Assembly (NCBI RefSeq): GCF_011742925.1
Contig: NZ_WAEL01000001.1
Location: 558,001-622,000, forward strand
DNA from: Fibrivirga algicola
GTDB lineage: Bacteria > Bacteroidota > Bacteroidia > Cytophagales > Spirosomataceae
Direction: 5' to 3'
Length of the DNA: 64,000 bases
In this document: positions 33,499 to 40,763 of the stretch, piece by piece
How the letters are laid out: the number at the start of each line of letters is the position of its first letter
Numbering within the stretch: position 1 is the first letter of the stretch
Translations under genes and position numbers: made by a program
Notes under the pieces: generated by a model
What the model was told of the DNA's origin: nothing
The model's input: the letters and a program-made list of their open reading frames with translations, nothing else
The model's database searches: none

Positions 33499-34374
33499 TT
33501 ATTGAGCCACGCTACCGTTGGCTTTTAGAACGTTGTGAAAAAACTGAACATGATAGGGCAATGAATTCTGCCAGTAGTCCCAGGTGTGGGCACCGGGCCG
33601 TTCGGTGTAATCGTGGTCTACTTTGCTGTAAACCAGCCGACGGTGCAGCTCACGGTTCGGCTCAATCAGGAAATCGTCGACGCCACAGTCGATAATCAGC
33701 TTCAGGTTGCTGGCTTTCAGTTGCGGCACCATGTTCACAACCGAATTGGCCGCATAGTAGTCGGGCGTTGAGTTTGCCGGACCCAGAATGCGGGTGAAGC
33801 CGGGCTCGATCTGCTTGGCGAACTCGGGGGTGATACGCCAGTTTGTCGCGTTCAGGTCGAGGGCACCGCTCATGCTGCCGGCGGCGCAGTACAGGTCGGG
33901 GTGCCGCGCGGCCAGATACAGGGACCCATGTCCGCCCATGCTGAGTCCGGTGATAACCCGGCCTTTTCGGTCGTGAATGGTGCGGTAGGTGTTGTCTATT
34001 TTATCGACAACCTCCTTAGTCAGGTACGTCTCGAACAGGTTGTCTTTCTGAACGGGACTGTCGAGATACCCACTCAGCCGATCGCCTTCGGTCATTACAA
34101 TGATGAGATTGTACTGATCGGCCAGTTTCTGCACCAACTGTTTATCGGGTGTTTGTTTGAGCCAGTCGCTGAACTGCCCCCCGCCGCCATGCAGCAGATA
34201 CAGCACAGGTAGATTACTTTTCGTTTTTTTGTAGGACTCAGGAAGGGCTACGGCCGCCCGCAACATGCGTTTCATGGCGGCGCTGGGTACGTCGAGCGTG
34301 TCGATGCTGGCTGCAACCGTCAGGTACGGGAGCAGGGGTAGAAGAAAAGCGGCGAGTAAACGGGTGAGGCGCAT
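33499..34374 (-). CDS. Secreted esterase, EstA-like (CE1 type), promoter-proximal copy
   Basis: This 291-residue protein has a signal peptide (residues 1-22). It shows LYLLHGGGGQFSDW (58-71), nucleophile Ser145 in TGLSMGGHGS, Asp233/234 in DCGVDDFLIEPN and His263 in RPGAHTWDYW. All triad positions coincide with those of its tandem copy downstream. It is the first gene of the minus-strand esterase run and lies 127 bp from the divergent Nudix-type regulator, with a TTTACGT-N7-ACGTAAA palindrome between them. This suggests that the regulator controls this gene and its neighbours (inference). The substrate is probably an acylated sugar or plant-type ester. Confidence 0.92.
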   Translation of the reverse strand: MRLTRLLAAFLLPLLPYLTVAASIDTLDVPSAAMKRMLRAAVALPESYKKTKSNLPVLYLLHGGGGQFSDWLKQTPDKQLVQKLADQYNLIIVMTEGDRLSGYLDSPVQKDNLFETYLTKEVVDKIDNTYRTIHDRKGRVITGLSMGGHGSLYLAARHPDLYCAAGSMSGALDLNATNWRITPEFAKQIEPGFTRILGPANSTPDYYAANSVVNMVPQLKASNLKLIIDCGVDDFLIEPNRELHRRLVYSKVDHDYTERPGAHTWDYWQNSLPYHVQFFHNVLKANGSVAQ

Positions 34375-34436
34375 TGGGTAGGCGGGATTGGGTGTTTTGG
34401 CCCTACGAATAGGGGCTCAACTGGGTAGCTGATACC

Positions 34437-34457
34437 TTTACGTCAAAAGTACGTAAA
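34437..34457. promoter_or_regulatory. Candidate operator palindrome between esterase and Nudix regulator genes
   Basis: A perfect 7-bp inverted repeat TTTACGT / ACGTAAA with a 7-bp spacer (21 bp in total) lies 63 bp from the esterase start and 45 bp from the regulator start. Nudix-type NrtR/AraR regulators bind palindromes of about this size in shared promoters. Assignment is by position and form only. Confidence 0.5.
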
Positions 34458-34501
34458 GAAACTTTTTCCAGTGCATCAATAGGTTATTATTGACTGATTT
34501 T

Positions 34502-35227
34502 ATGATCGAGTATAATCATCCGGCGGTTCAGTACTATCAGGACGTATCTGAACAGTGCATTCACTACCTGTCTATCGACGGGGTGATCTTCGGTTTTCAC
34601 GAAAATCAGTTGAAGGTGCTGCTGCTGCGCTGGAAGGGCACCGACGAGTGGAGCCTGCCGGGTGGCTTCATCCGTAAGGCTGAGTCGGTCGATGTGGCGG
34701 CGCAGCGTGTGGTGCAGGAGCGAACGGGCCTGGACGAGCTTTATTTGCAGCAGTTTCATGTGTTCGGCGAGGCGAATCGCTATGACCAGGCCGATACCTG
34801 GAAGCGAACGAAGCTGCCCGTGCAGGACGTAAACTGGTCGGAGCGAACGATTTCAATTGGCTACTACGCCCTTGTCGACTACTCGAAGGTGGTGCCTACG
34901 CCCGATTTTTTGACCGACGAATGCCGCTGGTGGCCCGTAGATGAAGTGCCCGGCCTGCTGTTCGACCACAACCACATCATTACCGTTGCTTTGCAGTCGC
35001 TGCGTAAACAACTGGACGATCAGCCCCTTAACCAGCTATTGCCCAATACGTTTACCGTGCCGGAATTACAGCGGCTATACGAAACCATTTTGGGGTACCC
35101 GCTCGACGCCCGCAATTTTTACAAGAAACTCATCGGCTCTGGTACGTTGGAACGGCTGTCTGAGCGTCGGGCTGGTACGCCCCATAAAGCGCCTTACCTG
35201 TATCGGTTCAAATCGGTCGGCGTGTAA
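34502..35227 (+). CDS. NrtR/AraR-type Nudix transcription regulator
   Basis: The protein has 241 residues from the ATG at 34502 (a TTG at 34490 adds four). Residues 20-150 are a Nudix domain; the C-terminal part, about 165-235 (FTVPELQRLYETILGYPLDARNFYKKL), is the winged-helix DNA-binding domain of the NrtR family. The Nudix box starts well (GGFIRKAE, 54-61) but the catalytic REUxEE core reads RVVQER, so two of the glutamates are lost. This fits a ligand-sensing regulator rather than a hydrolase. In Bacteroidota, relatives such as AraR respond to sugars. It is divergent from five esterase genes, so it probably controls them. Confidence 0.88.
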   Translation: MIEYNHPAVQYYQDVSEQCIHYLSIDGVIFGFHENQLKVLLLRWKGTDEWSLPGGFIRKAESVDVAAQRVVQERTGLDELYLQQFHVFGEANRYDQADTWKRTKLPVQDVNWSERTISIGYYALVDYSKVVPTPDFLTDECRWWPVDEVPGLLFDHNHIITVALQSLRKQLDDQPLNQLLPNTFTVPELQRLYETILGYPLDARNFYKKLIGSGTLERLSERRAGTPHKAPYLYRFKSVGV

Positions 35228-35339
35228 CGCACCGATCGGGTCACTCAGCGCCGGGTACGTAGCAATTAGCCAACGAAGCGCAGGGGTTGTGCCTGATCTG
35301 CCTCGACTGGACGTACTGCCTGCGTCAACCTACCTGTGT

Positions 35340-35677
35340 TAATTCGGTTCCGTTTCCTTACTTCACCTACCTGGCTCAGCCAGTAGGGAAGGACCCCAGT
35401 TTATACCACAGTTGCTTCCGCATCCCCACCGTCATTCCCGACTGGATAGACCATGACGATGCCGTACTGCTAACCGATGTGGTGCCCACGGCCTACCAGG
35501 CAGCCGAGATGGGAGGCATGAAAAAAGGTGATACTGTTGTGGTGTTTGGATCTGGTCGGGTGGGAATCCTGGCGGCAAACTGTGCGTGGCTGTTTATCGG
35601 ATGCTTACCACATCTTCTCGGCCAAACTCGACAATTATATCAACCCCATTCTTATCCCCCCTTCTGCGAATAAATAA
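35340..35677 (+). pseudogene. Zinc-type alcohol dehydrogenase (MDR) remnant
   Basis: One frame encodes WIDHDDAVLLTDVVPTAYQA and KKGDTVVVFGSGRVGILAA, the start of the nucleotide-binding domain of a medium-chain dehydrogenase (GSGRVG is the Rossmann glycine motif). Right after CAWLF the homology jumps: in another frame AYHIFSAKLDNYINPILIPP-SANK ends at a TAA (35677), which looks like the protein's C-terminus. So the N-terminal catalytic domain is gone and most of the Rossmann fold is deleted. The upstream limit is approximate. It lies directly downstream of the Nudix regulator and may once have belonged with the esterase locus. Confidence 0.65.
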
Positions 35678-35688
35678 CCCGATTTACT

Positions 35689-36081
35689 ATGAAACCGAAT
35701 CCAACTGATTTTTCGCACATCAATAGCTGGGGAGTAGAGGCTGATCCGACAAATGAGTCTACCCATCCCAGGAAACACTACACTGGCGACGACCATCAGC
35801 GTGTCAACTGGGAGCGCCCCGCCCAACAGGCGGCCACTGTTGAGATACTACATGCCAACGACCGACCGAACCTGACGGCCGTGTTTAGCATGTTGTCGCT
35901 ACCCAGCGGCTTGAGGGGCGTTATTCAGCGGTTTGCCTTTCGTTTGAGCGAGTCGGAGTACGGCCACTGGTTGCCACTCATGCTGGCCGACTGGGGCAAT
36001 GTGGTAGAAGGCATCATCGATGACCTGAGCCACGGCCATGTGCCGACTATATTCGCCGAAAAAGGCTGGAAAGGCGATTGA
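35689..36081 (+). CDS. Hypothetical protein, possibly truncated by an in-frame TGA
   Basis: The protein reads as 130 residues with an N-terminal disordered stretch and a globular part (TVEILHANDRPNLTAVFSML, FAFRLSESEYGHWLPLMLAD, VEGIIDDLSHGHVPTIFAEK). I recognise it only as a Bacteroidota-type protein of unknown function. After the TGA at 36079-36081 the same frame continues with EHNRMGLVGAAVTTALFMLL, a membrane helix followed by a basic tail (SRNTKKSRR). This looks like a C-terminal anchor cut off by a Trp to TGA change. A function for the shortened protein is doubtful. Confidence 0.55.
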   Translation: MKPNPTDFSHINSWGVEADPTNESTHPRKHYTGDDHQRVNWERPAQQAATVEILHANDRPNLTAVFSMLSLPSGLRGVIQRFAFRLSESEYGHWLPLMLADWGNVVEGIIDDLSHGHVPTIFAEKGWKGD

Positions 36082-36273
36082 GAACATAACCGCATGGGGC
36101 TGGTTGGCGCTGCTGTCACAACGGCTTTGTTCATGTTACTGTCTCGCAACACCAAAAAAAGTCGGCGGCTAACCGAGGTATGTTCGTTTTTCGCTGTTGG
36201 CTATTGCCGCTTGCCAACACTCATTTCACTGCATTGCCGCACGGGCAACTGCATTTACGCACCAGTTAATTAG
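36082..36273 (+). pseudogene. Detached C-terminal membrane segment of the preceding gene
   Basis: The reading frame of the gene ending at 36081 stays open after its TGA to a TAG at 36271-36273. It encodes a short hydrophobic helix (GLVGAAVTTALFMLLS) and a Lys/Arg-rich tail. An ATG at 36094 could start it alone, but a 59-residue protein starting there has no support. The part beyond the basic tail looks like non-coding sequence. Confidence 0.4.
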
Positions 36274-36290
36274 TCCCAAGCTCTTAACCG

Positions 36291-36896
36291 ATGAACCCAA
36301 AAACGTTGGCTGACAAGGTTCAGCAAGAGGCAAAGGTGGCGAAGGGTGATGCCACCAAAGATGTTGTATATGTCAGTCAGAACACGTTTGCTGACGACGA
36401 GGAAACAAACGCCGCTTTTACCCGATCTGTAGATAAGTTGCTGAATGTAAATGGCTGGTCAGGTCTTTCCACCTTCACCGCCGACTTTGAACTGCACGAC
36501 CAGAACGGGCAACCCAAAGTGGGTCGGGTAGCGGTGGGCGATTACATCAAGATCGTATTACCCGGCCCCATGCCCGAAAACTGGGTACGTGTCATTGACC
36601 ACTCCGCGCAGAAAAATCAGGTTGACTTTACGGTTCAGCCCACCCACGCCCCCGCAAAAGCCAATACGGCGCCAACAGACCATTTTTTTAGGGAAGAAGC
36701 GCGCAGCATTTTCCGGGTCGAACGGGCGGGTACTACCATTACGGCATCTGAAATCGGGCGCGATGAAGCCATCAATAATCATCAACCCGAAGCCGGTGAT
36801 CGGGCTATCATCAACACGGCAATTGCAGCAGGAGGCTGGTTGTTCTACCAGAAACTTCAATGGAAACTCCTAACCGATTACCTGGTCCATTCATAG
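36291..36896 (+). CDS. Hypothetical protein (201 residues)
   Basis: The protein has no signal peptide. Its start is helical and Lys/Glu-rich (TLADKVQQEAKVAKGDATKD). A middle beta-rich part includes GRVAVGDYIKIVLPGPMPENWVRVID, and the C-terminus has HFFREEARSIFRVERAG and GDRAIINTAIAAGGWLFYQK. The GDYIKI...ENWVRV segment resembles a small beta-barrel that binds ligands, but I do not recognise the family. It starts 18 bp after the frame that follows the interrupted upstream gene, so the two were probably one operon. The convergent receiver-like gene begins 14 bp after its stop. Confidence 0.65.
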   Translation: MNPKTLADKVQQEAKVAKGDATKDVVYVSQNTFADDEETNAAFTRSVDKLLNVNGWSGLSTFTADFELHDQNGQPKVGRVAVGDYIKIVLPGPMPENWVRVIDHSAQKNQVDFTVQPTHAPAKANTAPTDHFFREEARSIFRVERAGTTITASEIGRDEAINNHQPEAGDRAIINTAIAAGGWLFYQKLQWKLLTDYLVHS

Positions 36897-36910
36897 CCCG
36901 ATCAGCCACG

Positions 36911-37324
36911 CTACAGCAGTGCATACATGATTCCGCTGAGCTTATCGGCTAATTTAGTGGCCTGTCTTTCAGTTGGTAATACCAATCCGTAACCGATCTG
37001 CCGACATGTGGCCACGTCAACGGGGCGTCCTGGCTTGCTCATGATAACGACCGGGATCGTTTGCCATACGGTTGTCTGAGCCAGCGTTGCTAACGTATTG
37101 TACCCCTTATGGGCGTCCATATCCCAGTCCATTATCAACAGCGATGGCTTGGGGTAAACGTAACTTCGCAGGGCGGCGATCAACTCAGTACTGTGCATAA
37201 AAAAATAGAGGGTGGCCGTAGGTTCTGCCTCGGTAAATGCCTGTCTGTACCGGTGATGGTCGCTCAGTTGATCAACGGCAATGAAAATAGTCGGCGAATC
37301 GACGGTTTGTGTGGCATGATTCAT
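36911..37324 (-). CDS. Degenerate response-regulator receiver protein
   Basis: The 137-residue protein is a single receiver-like domain with no output domain. The likely phospho-acceptor is Asp66 in SLLIMDWDMD. The N-terminal acid pair is not standard (IFIAVDQLSD), and the usual Lys before Pro near the C-terminus is replaced by Leu (YGLVLPTE). Such changes suggest altered or lost phosphorylation. It lies about 370 bp downstream of a histidine kinase on the same strand; a partner role with that kinase is plausible but not proven. Confidence 0.72.
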   Translation of the reverse strand: MNHATQTVDSPTIFIAVDQLSDHHRYRQAFTEAEPTATLYFFMHSTELIAALRSYVYPKPSLLIMDWDMDAHKGYNTLATLAQTTVWQTIPVVIMSKPGRPVDVATCRQIGYGLVLPTERQATKLADKLSGIMYALL

Positions 37325-37692
37325 CGGAAGTAGCTGTCTGTCTATTGGAGTTGTTTTGTTTAGTCAAGGGCATGTCATCTCTGGCTTATACAAAATGACA
37401 ACTAGTTGATGAAGAACTGAAACTGACTGGGTTACGAGAAATTAACTGGGTGTTTGTGATGGAGACACGCGCTTGTCAGCATGCGCCCATCCGATACGTG
37501 TCAAGCGGATTACGATGCATTAAGCGACCAATTGTTCATTTAGGTTAATTTAATTGCATTAAACTACTAAAACTATAGAAATACTTACTTTTTGAGCAAA
37601 GCTGCTGCTTATCTATCAACCCACGACAAGTAGTTGTATACTCAATGAATGATCGTATGGTCTTACGTTGTTTTTACGAATTGCGTAAGCAA
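37325..37692. other. Intergenic region between histidine kinase and receiver genes
   Basis: These 368 bp contain no supported gene. They are AT-rich from about 37535 to 37680. CTTACG / CGTAAG arms near 37660-37686 form a weak hairpin by the kinase stop. A promoter for the receiver gene should lie here; none was identified with confidence. Confidence 0.4.
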
Positions 37693-39012
37693 CTAAAGAT
37701 CAGGTGATTGTACGTTTAAGCGCACCCTGAAGAGTGTGCCTCGTCCTTTGATACTCTCCATTTCCAGGCTTGCCCCAATCATCTCGCACAGCCGCTTCAC
37801 AATCTGCAGGCCTACGCCCTCGCCCTGATCGGGGGACTGGTGACTTTGTGCTTCCAAGGCTGGCCCTGAGGGTACATCATGCTCATTGTTGGGTGTTACA
37901 GCAACGGGCTGTCCTTCTTCGGGGCTAAGCACGCTGGTTTCTTCAACAATTGGTCGGAGCTGCTTATGAAACTGCTCCATCAGGTTTGGCGGAAGCCCCG
38001 GTCCTGAATCCTGTACGCTGAATCCCCACCGCCAATCGTTTTCGGCTGACCAAGACACTGACACCAGGCCAGGGTGAGCGGGCGTAGACGGGGTGTAGGT
38101 GAGGGCGTTGATGATCAGGTTCTGCGCTATCCGGTAAATTTTAAGCCGGTCTGTTCGTACGGGTAACAGTTTGGGCCCTTCTGCCCGTAAAATAAGGGCT
38201 CGTTCGGTTGCTTTAGGCTGGGCGCTGGACACCAATTCGGTTAGTAATTGGGCAGCATCGAACGATTCCAGCTGAACGGGCTCATGACCAGCCTCCAAAC
38301 GCGACAAGTCCATCAGGTTCGTCAACATCGATTGCACATGGTTCAGGTTCCGATTCAGCATATCCATGTACTGTTGCCGATCTTCGGGGCTCAGATCATC
38401 CATTTGAAGAAAGTAAGCAGCCCCCATACTCAGGCCCAGGCCACTGCGCAGGTCGTGAGAAGACGTGCGTAACAGATCGCCCCGCCGGCGGGAGAGGGCC
38501 TGCATTTCCAGTAAGGCCTGCTCCAGACTGGCAGCCCGGTTGGCGGCCTGCAACCGCTGCAACTCGTCATGCTTAGTGATGCTGCCCCCGATTGTTTCAT
38601 TCATCAGGGCCATGATCTGGTGCTGCGCCTGCAACACCAGGTCTGGATTTGTGCCCGGAAATAGTTCGCGGAACAATTTGAGTTCGCTGACTAATAGCTC
38701 CGACAGATGATGTAGTTCTTTTAGCAATTCAGGCAGGCCCAGCGACTTTTGCCATCGGTGTAACCCGTGCGACCGAGCCGTTACAGCCGGATCATTGTCG
38801 GGGGTACGTCCCAGAATGCGCTGTTCCAGAATGTCGAGGATAGCAGGCATCAGGTTATTGAATTCTTCGCGGGACAATACCGCTATTTTTTTAAGCGAAG
38901 GGTCTGATTCGCAGGCAGTACGCCAGTTGTTGAGCAGCGTTTCCCGTCGGTTGAATAAGAAGTCAACCAGTTCATTACTAGTTGGTGAATTAGCGGGAGA
39001 AGGCAGATTCAT
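37693..39012 (-). CDS. Soluble sensor histidine kinase
   Basis: The protein has 439 residues from the ATG at 39010-39012 (an upstream start adds nine). No membrane helix is seen. Residues 10-150 are helical, with LVDFLFNRRETLLNNWRTAC, and resemble RsbRD-type sensor domains. The HisKA box has His186 in RTSSHDLRSGL. The ATPase domain shows the N-box RIAQNLIINALTY, G1 DSGPGLPP and G2 GEGVGLQIVKRL. The stretch between G1 and G2 (about 60 residues, with LSPEEGQPVAVTPNNEHDVP) is longer than usual and looks like an extended ATP lid. The downstream receiver-like protein may be its partner. Confidence 0.87.
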   Translation of the reverse strand: MNLPSPANSPTSNELVDFLFNRRETLLNNWRTACESDPSLKKIAVLSREEFNNLMPAILDILEQRILGRTPDNDPAVTARSHGLHRWQKSLGLPELLKELHHLSELLVSELKLFRELFPGTNPDLVLQAQHQIMALMNETIGGSITKHDELQRLQAANRAASLEQALLEMQALSRRRGDLLRTSSHDLRSGLGLSMGAAYFLQMDDLSPEDRQQYMDMLNRNLNHVQSMLTNLMDLSRLEAGHEPVQLESFDAAQLLTELVSSAQPKATERALILRAEGPKLLPVRTDRLKIYRIAQNLIINALTYTPSTPAHPGLVSVSWSAENDWRWGFSVQDSGPGLPPNLMEQFHKQLRPIVEETSVLSPEEGQPVAVTPNNEHDVPSGPALEAQSHQSPDQGEGVGLQIVKRLCEMIGASLEMESIKGRGTLFRVRLNVQSPDL

Positions 39013-39313
39013 GCGATAGCGGATTAAGGACCAAAACAAATCGGCTAGGCTTTGCCACGGGCATTCGACAGGTTAACCAGGATCTTGGTGATAGCAGAAC
39101 TGTGTAAGCACCAAGTTGCCTACACACAGCTCTTTTCCTGAGTGTATGCACTCATTAAGTTAGATAAAGGTGCTGCCCGGTGCGGTAACAGGTACGTGTT
39201 AAAGACGGAAACGGCTACATGAAACGCCGTCGATCTGTACCATAAATGGAGGGATTTGTCCGTAAAGCAACGCTGCTGGGGCTCGACATTTGCATGGTAC
39301 ATCAACCACTGAC

Positions 39314-39697
39314 ATGCTAATCAACAGCCGCTTATACAGCGTTTTCCACAATAAGTGCCCTCGTTGCCACGAAGGCGATTTTTTCGTTACGAAGAGCGCT
39401 TTCACCCGCCATTTCGACGACATGCATGAGCGTTGCCCGCACTGCAACCTGAACTTCAGCCCCGAACCTGGCTTTTACTGGGCGGCCATGTTTGTCAGTT
39501 ACGCCTTTTCGAGCGCCTGGACCCTAATTACCTTTTTCATTGCCGTTATCTGGCTCAAGATCGATCTGGATTACTACCTGATGGGGTTGGTGCCTACGCT
39601 GCTTTTGTTGACGCCTCCCTTTTTTAGAATGGCCCGACGTACCTGGCTGAGCTTTTTTGTAAAGCCGGACGTGCACCACGTAGAGGCGGCTCGCTAA
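39314..39697 (+). CDS. DUF983 membrane protein
   Basis: The protein has 127 residues from the ATG at 39314 (a TTG at 39290 adds eight). It starts with two zinc-ribbon-like Cys pairs, CPRCHEGDFF and CPHCNLNFSPEPGFYWAAMF, followed by two membrane helices (SYAFSSAWTLITFFIAVIW and YLMGLVPTLLLLTPPFF). This is the DUF983 pattern, common in Bacteroidota and Proteobacteria, sometimes near cytochrome oxidase genes. Here no oxidase gene is nearby. Role is unknown. It converges with the AraC-type regulator. Confidence 0.88.
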   Translation: MLINSRLYSVFHNKCPRCHEGDFFVTKSAFTRHFDDMHERCPHCNLNFSPEPGFYWAAMFVSYAFSSAWTLITFFIAVIWLKIDLDYYLMGLVPTLLLLTPPFFRMARRTWLSFFVKPDVHHVEAAR

Positions 39698-39720
39698 GGT
39701 GCCTCTAGCCTCCTGCCGGG

Positions 39721-40596
39721 TTATCGGAAACTCCGTCGAAACTGCTCGGGCGTCTGACCAGCGGCTTTACGAAAGAAGCGATTGAAGTACGAGTGGTCCA
39801 AGAAGTTGAGCCGGTCAGCAACCTGGGCCACTGACAGCTCGGTATGAACCAGCAAGCGCCTGGCTTCGAGGAGTAGCCGTTCCTGAATGAGCTTTTGCAG
39901 TGATTTACCCAGGCCCGTTTGACAAACCGTGTATAATTGCTTCTCTGAGAGCGCCATCATATCGGCATAGTCACGAACGGTCTTATGCTCGGCATAATAC
40001 CGGTCGACAAGCTGTTCCAACTGGCGAATCTGGCTCTGCGCGTGGGTCGATAGGTGTGGGGGCTGGCTGGCGAGGCAAAAGCCGCTCACCTTCACCAGAA
40101 TAATATTCAGGTATGACCGGATAACGTCTTCGCGACGGTAGCTGCTGCCAATCGATTCGCGGTACGTCTGCGCAAATAGCCACGTCATATCGGTGGCATC
40201 GGCCTCGGGTAAGTACACAACGGGCGGCGTAGCCAGCGAATGAAACAGCGGCAGGTCGCTTAGCTTCCGGGCGGGGTAGTCGATCAGGTAAAACGCCGGA
40301 TTGAAAAAGAGCAGGTAGCCGTCGGCATCTTCAGAAAAGGTCCAGTTGTGTACCTGAGCAGGCGACATAAAAAACACACTTCCGGGCTGAATGGGGTAAT
40401 CAATAAAGTCGATGGTGTGCGTTCCGGTACCTTGTGTGAAGAGAACGAGCAAATAAAAATCGTGCCGATGGGGGGTATGAACGAACCGGTATTGCGCCAC
40501 ATGCTCAGCAAATAACTGCACGTATACATCGGGGTACTGCTGGTGAGCCTGCTCAAAATCATCCAGGTGCAGAATAGGCAGCGTTTTCTCGTTCAT
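39721..40596 (-). CDS. AraC-family transcription regulator
   Basis: The 291-residue protein has an N-terminal cupin-like sensor half (FVHTPHRHDFYLLVLF, then the PGSVFFMSPAQVHNW strand) and a C-terminal double helix-turn-helix (about 190-291: RDYADMMALSEKQLYTVCQ, then VAQVADRLNFLDHSYFNRFFRKAAGQTPEQFRR). This is the standard AraC/XylS layout for regulators of carbon use or stress. It is divergent from the lipase-like gene, about 170 bp away, which is its most likely target (inference). The His-rich cupin motif suggests a small ligand or metal. Confidence 0.92.
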   Translation of the reverse strand: MNEKTLPILHLDDFEQAHQQYPDVYVQLFAEHVAQYRFVHTPHRHDFYLLVLFTQGTGTHTIDFIDYPIQPGSVFFMSPAQVHNWTFSEDADGYLLFFNPAFYLIDYPARKLSDLPLFHSLATPPVVYLPEADATDMTWLFAQTYRESIGSSYRREDVIRSYLNIILVKVSGFCLASQPPHLSTHAQSQIRQLEQLVDRYYAEHKTVRDYADMMALSEKQLYTVCQTGLGKSLQKLIQERLLLEARRLLVHTELSVAQVADRLNFLDHSYFNRFFRKAAGQTPEQFRRSFR

Positions 40597-40763
40597 ACGA
40601 AGCAGGTTGGCTTAATAAGCCGCCAAATCTATAACGTAAACGTGAGTCATTCCGTGGGATGTAGCATACAAGTTGGCTTGTTTATATCTCTACTGGATGA
40701 GTAGGATATAGTGAACGGAAGGGGTGTTTATCGTGTTTTTTAAAGACACTCACTCAACGTTTC

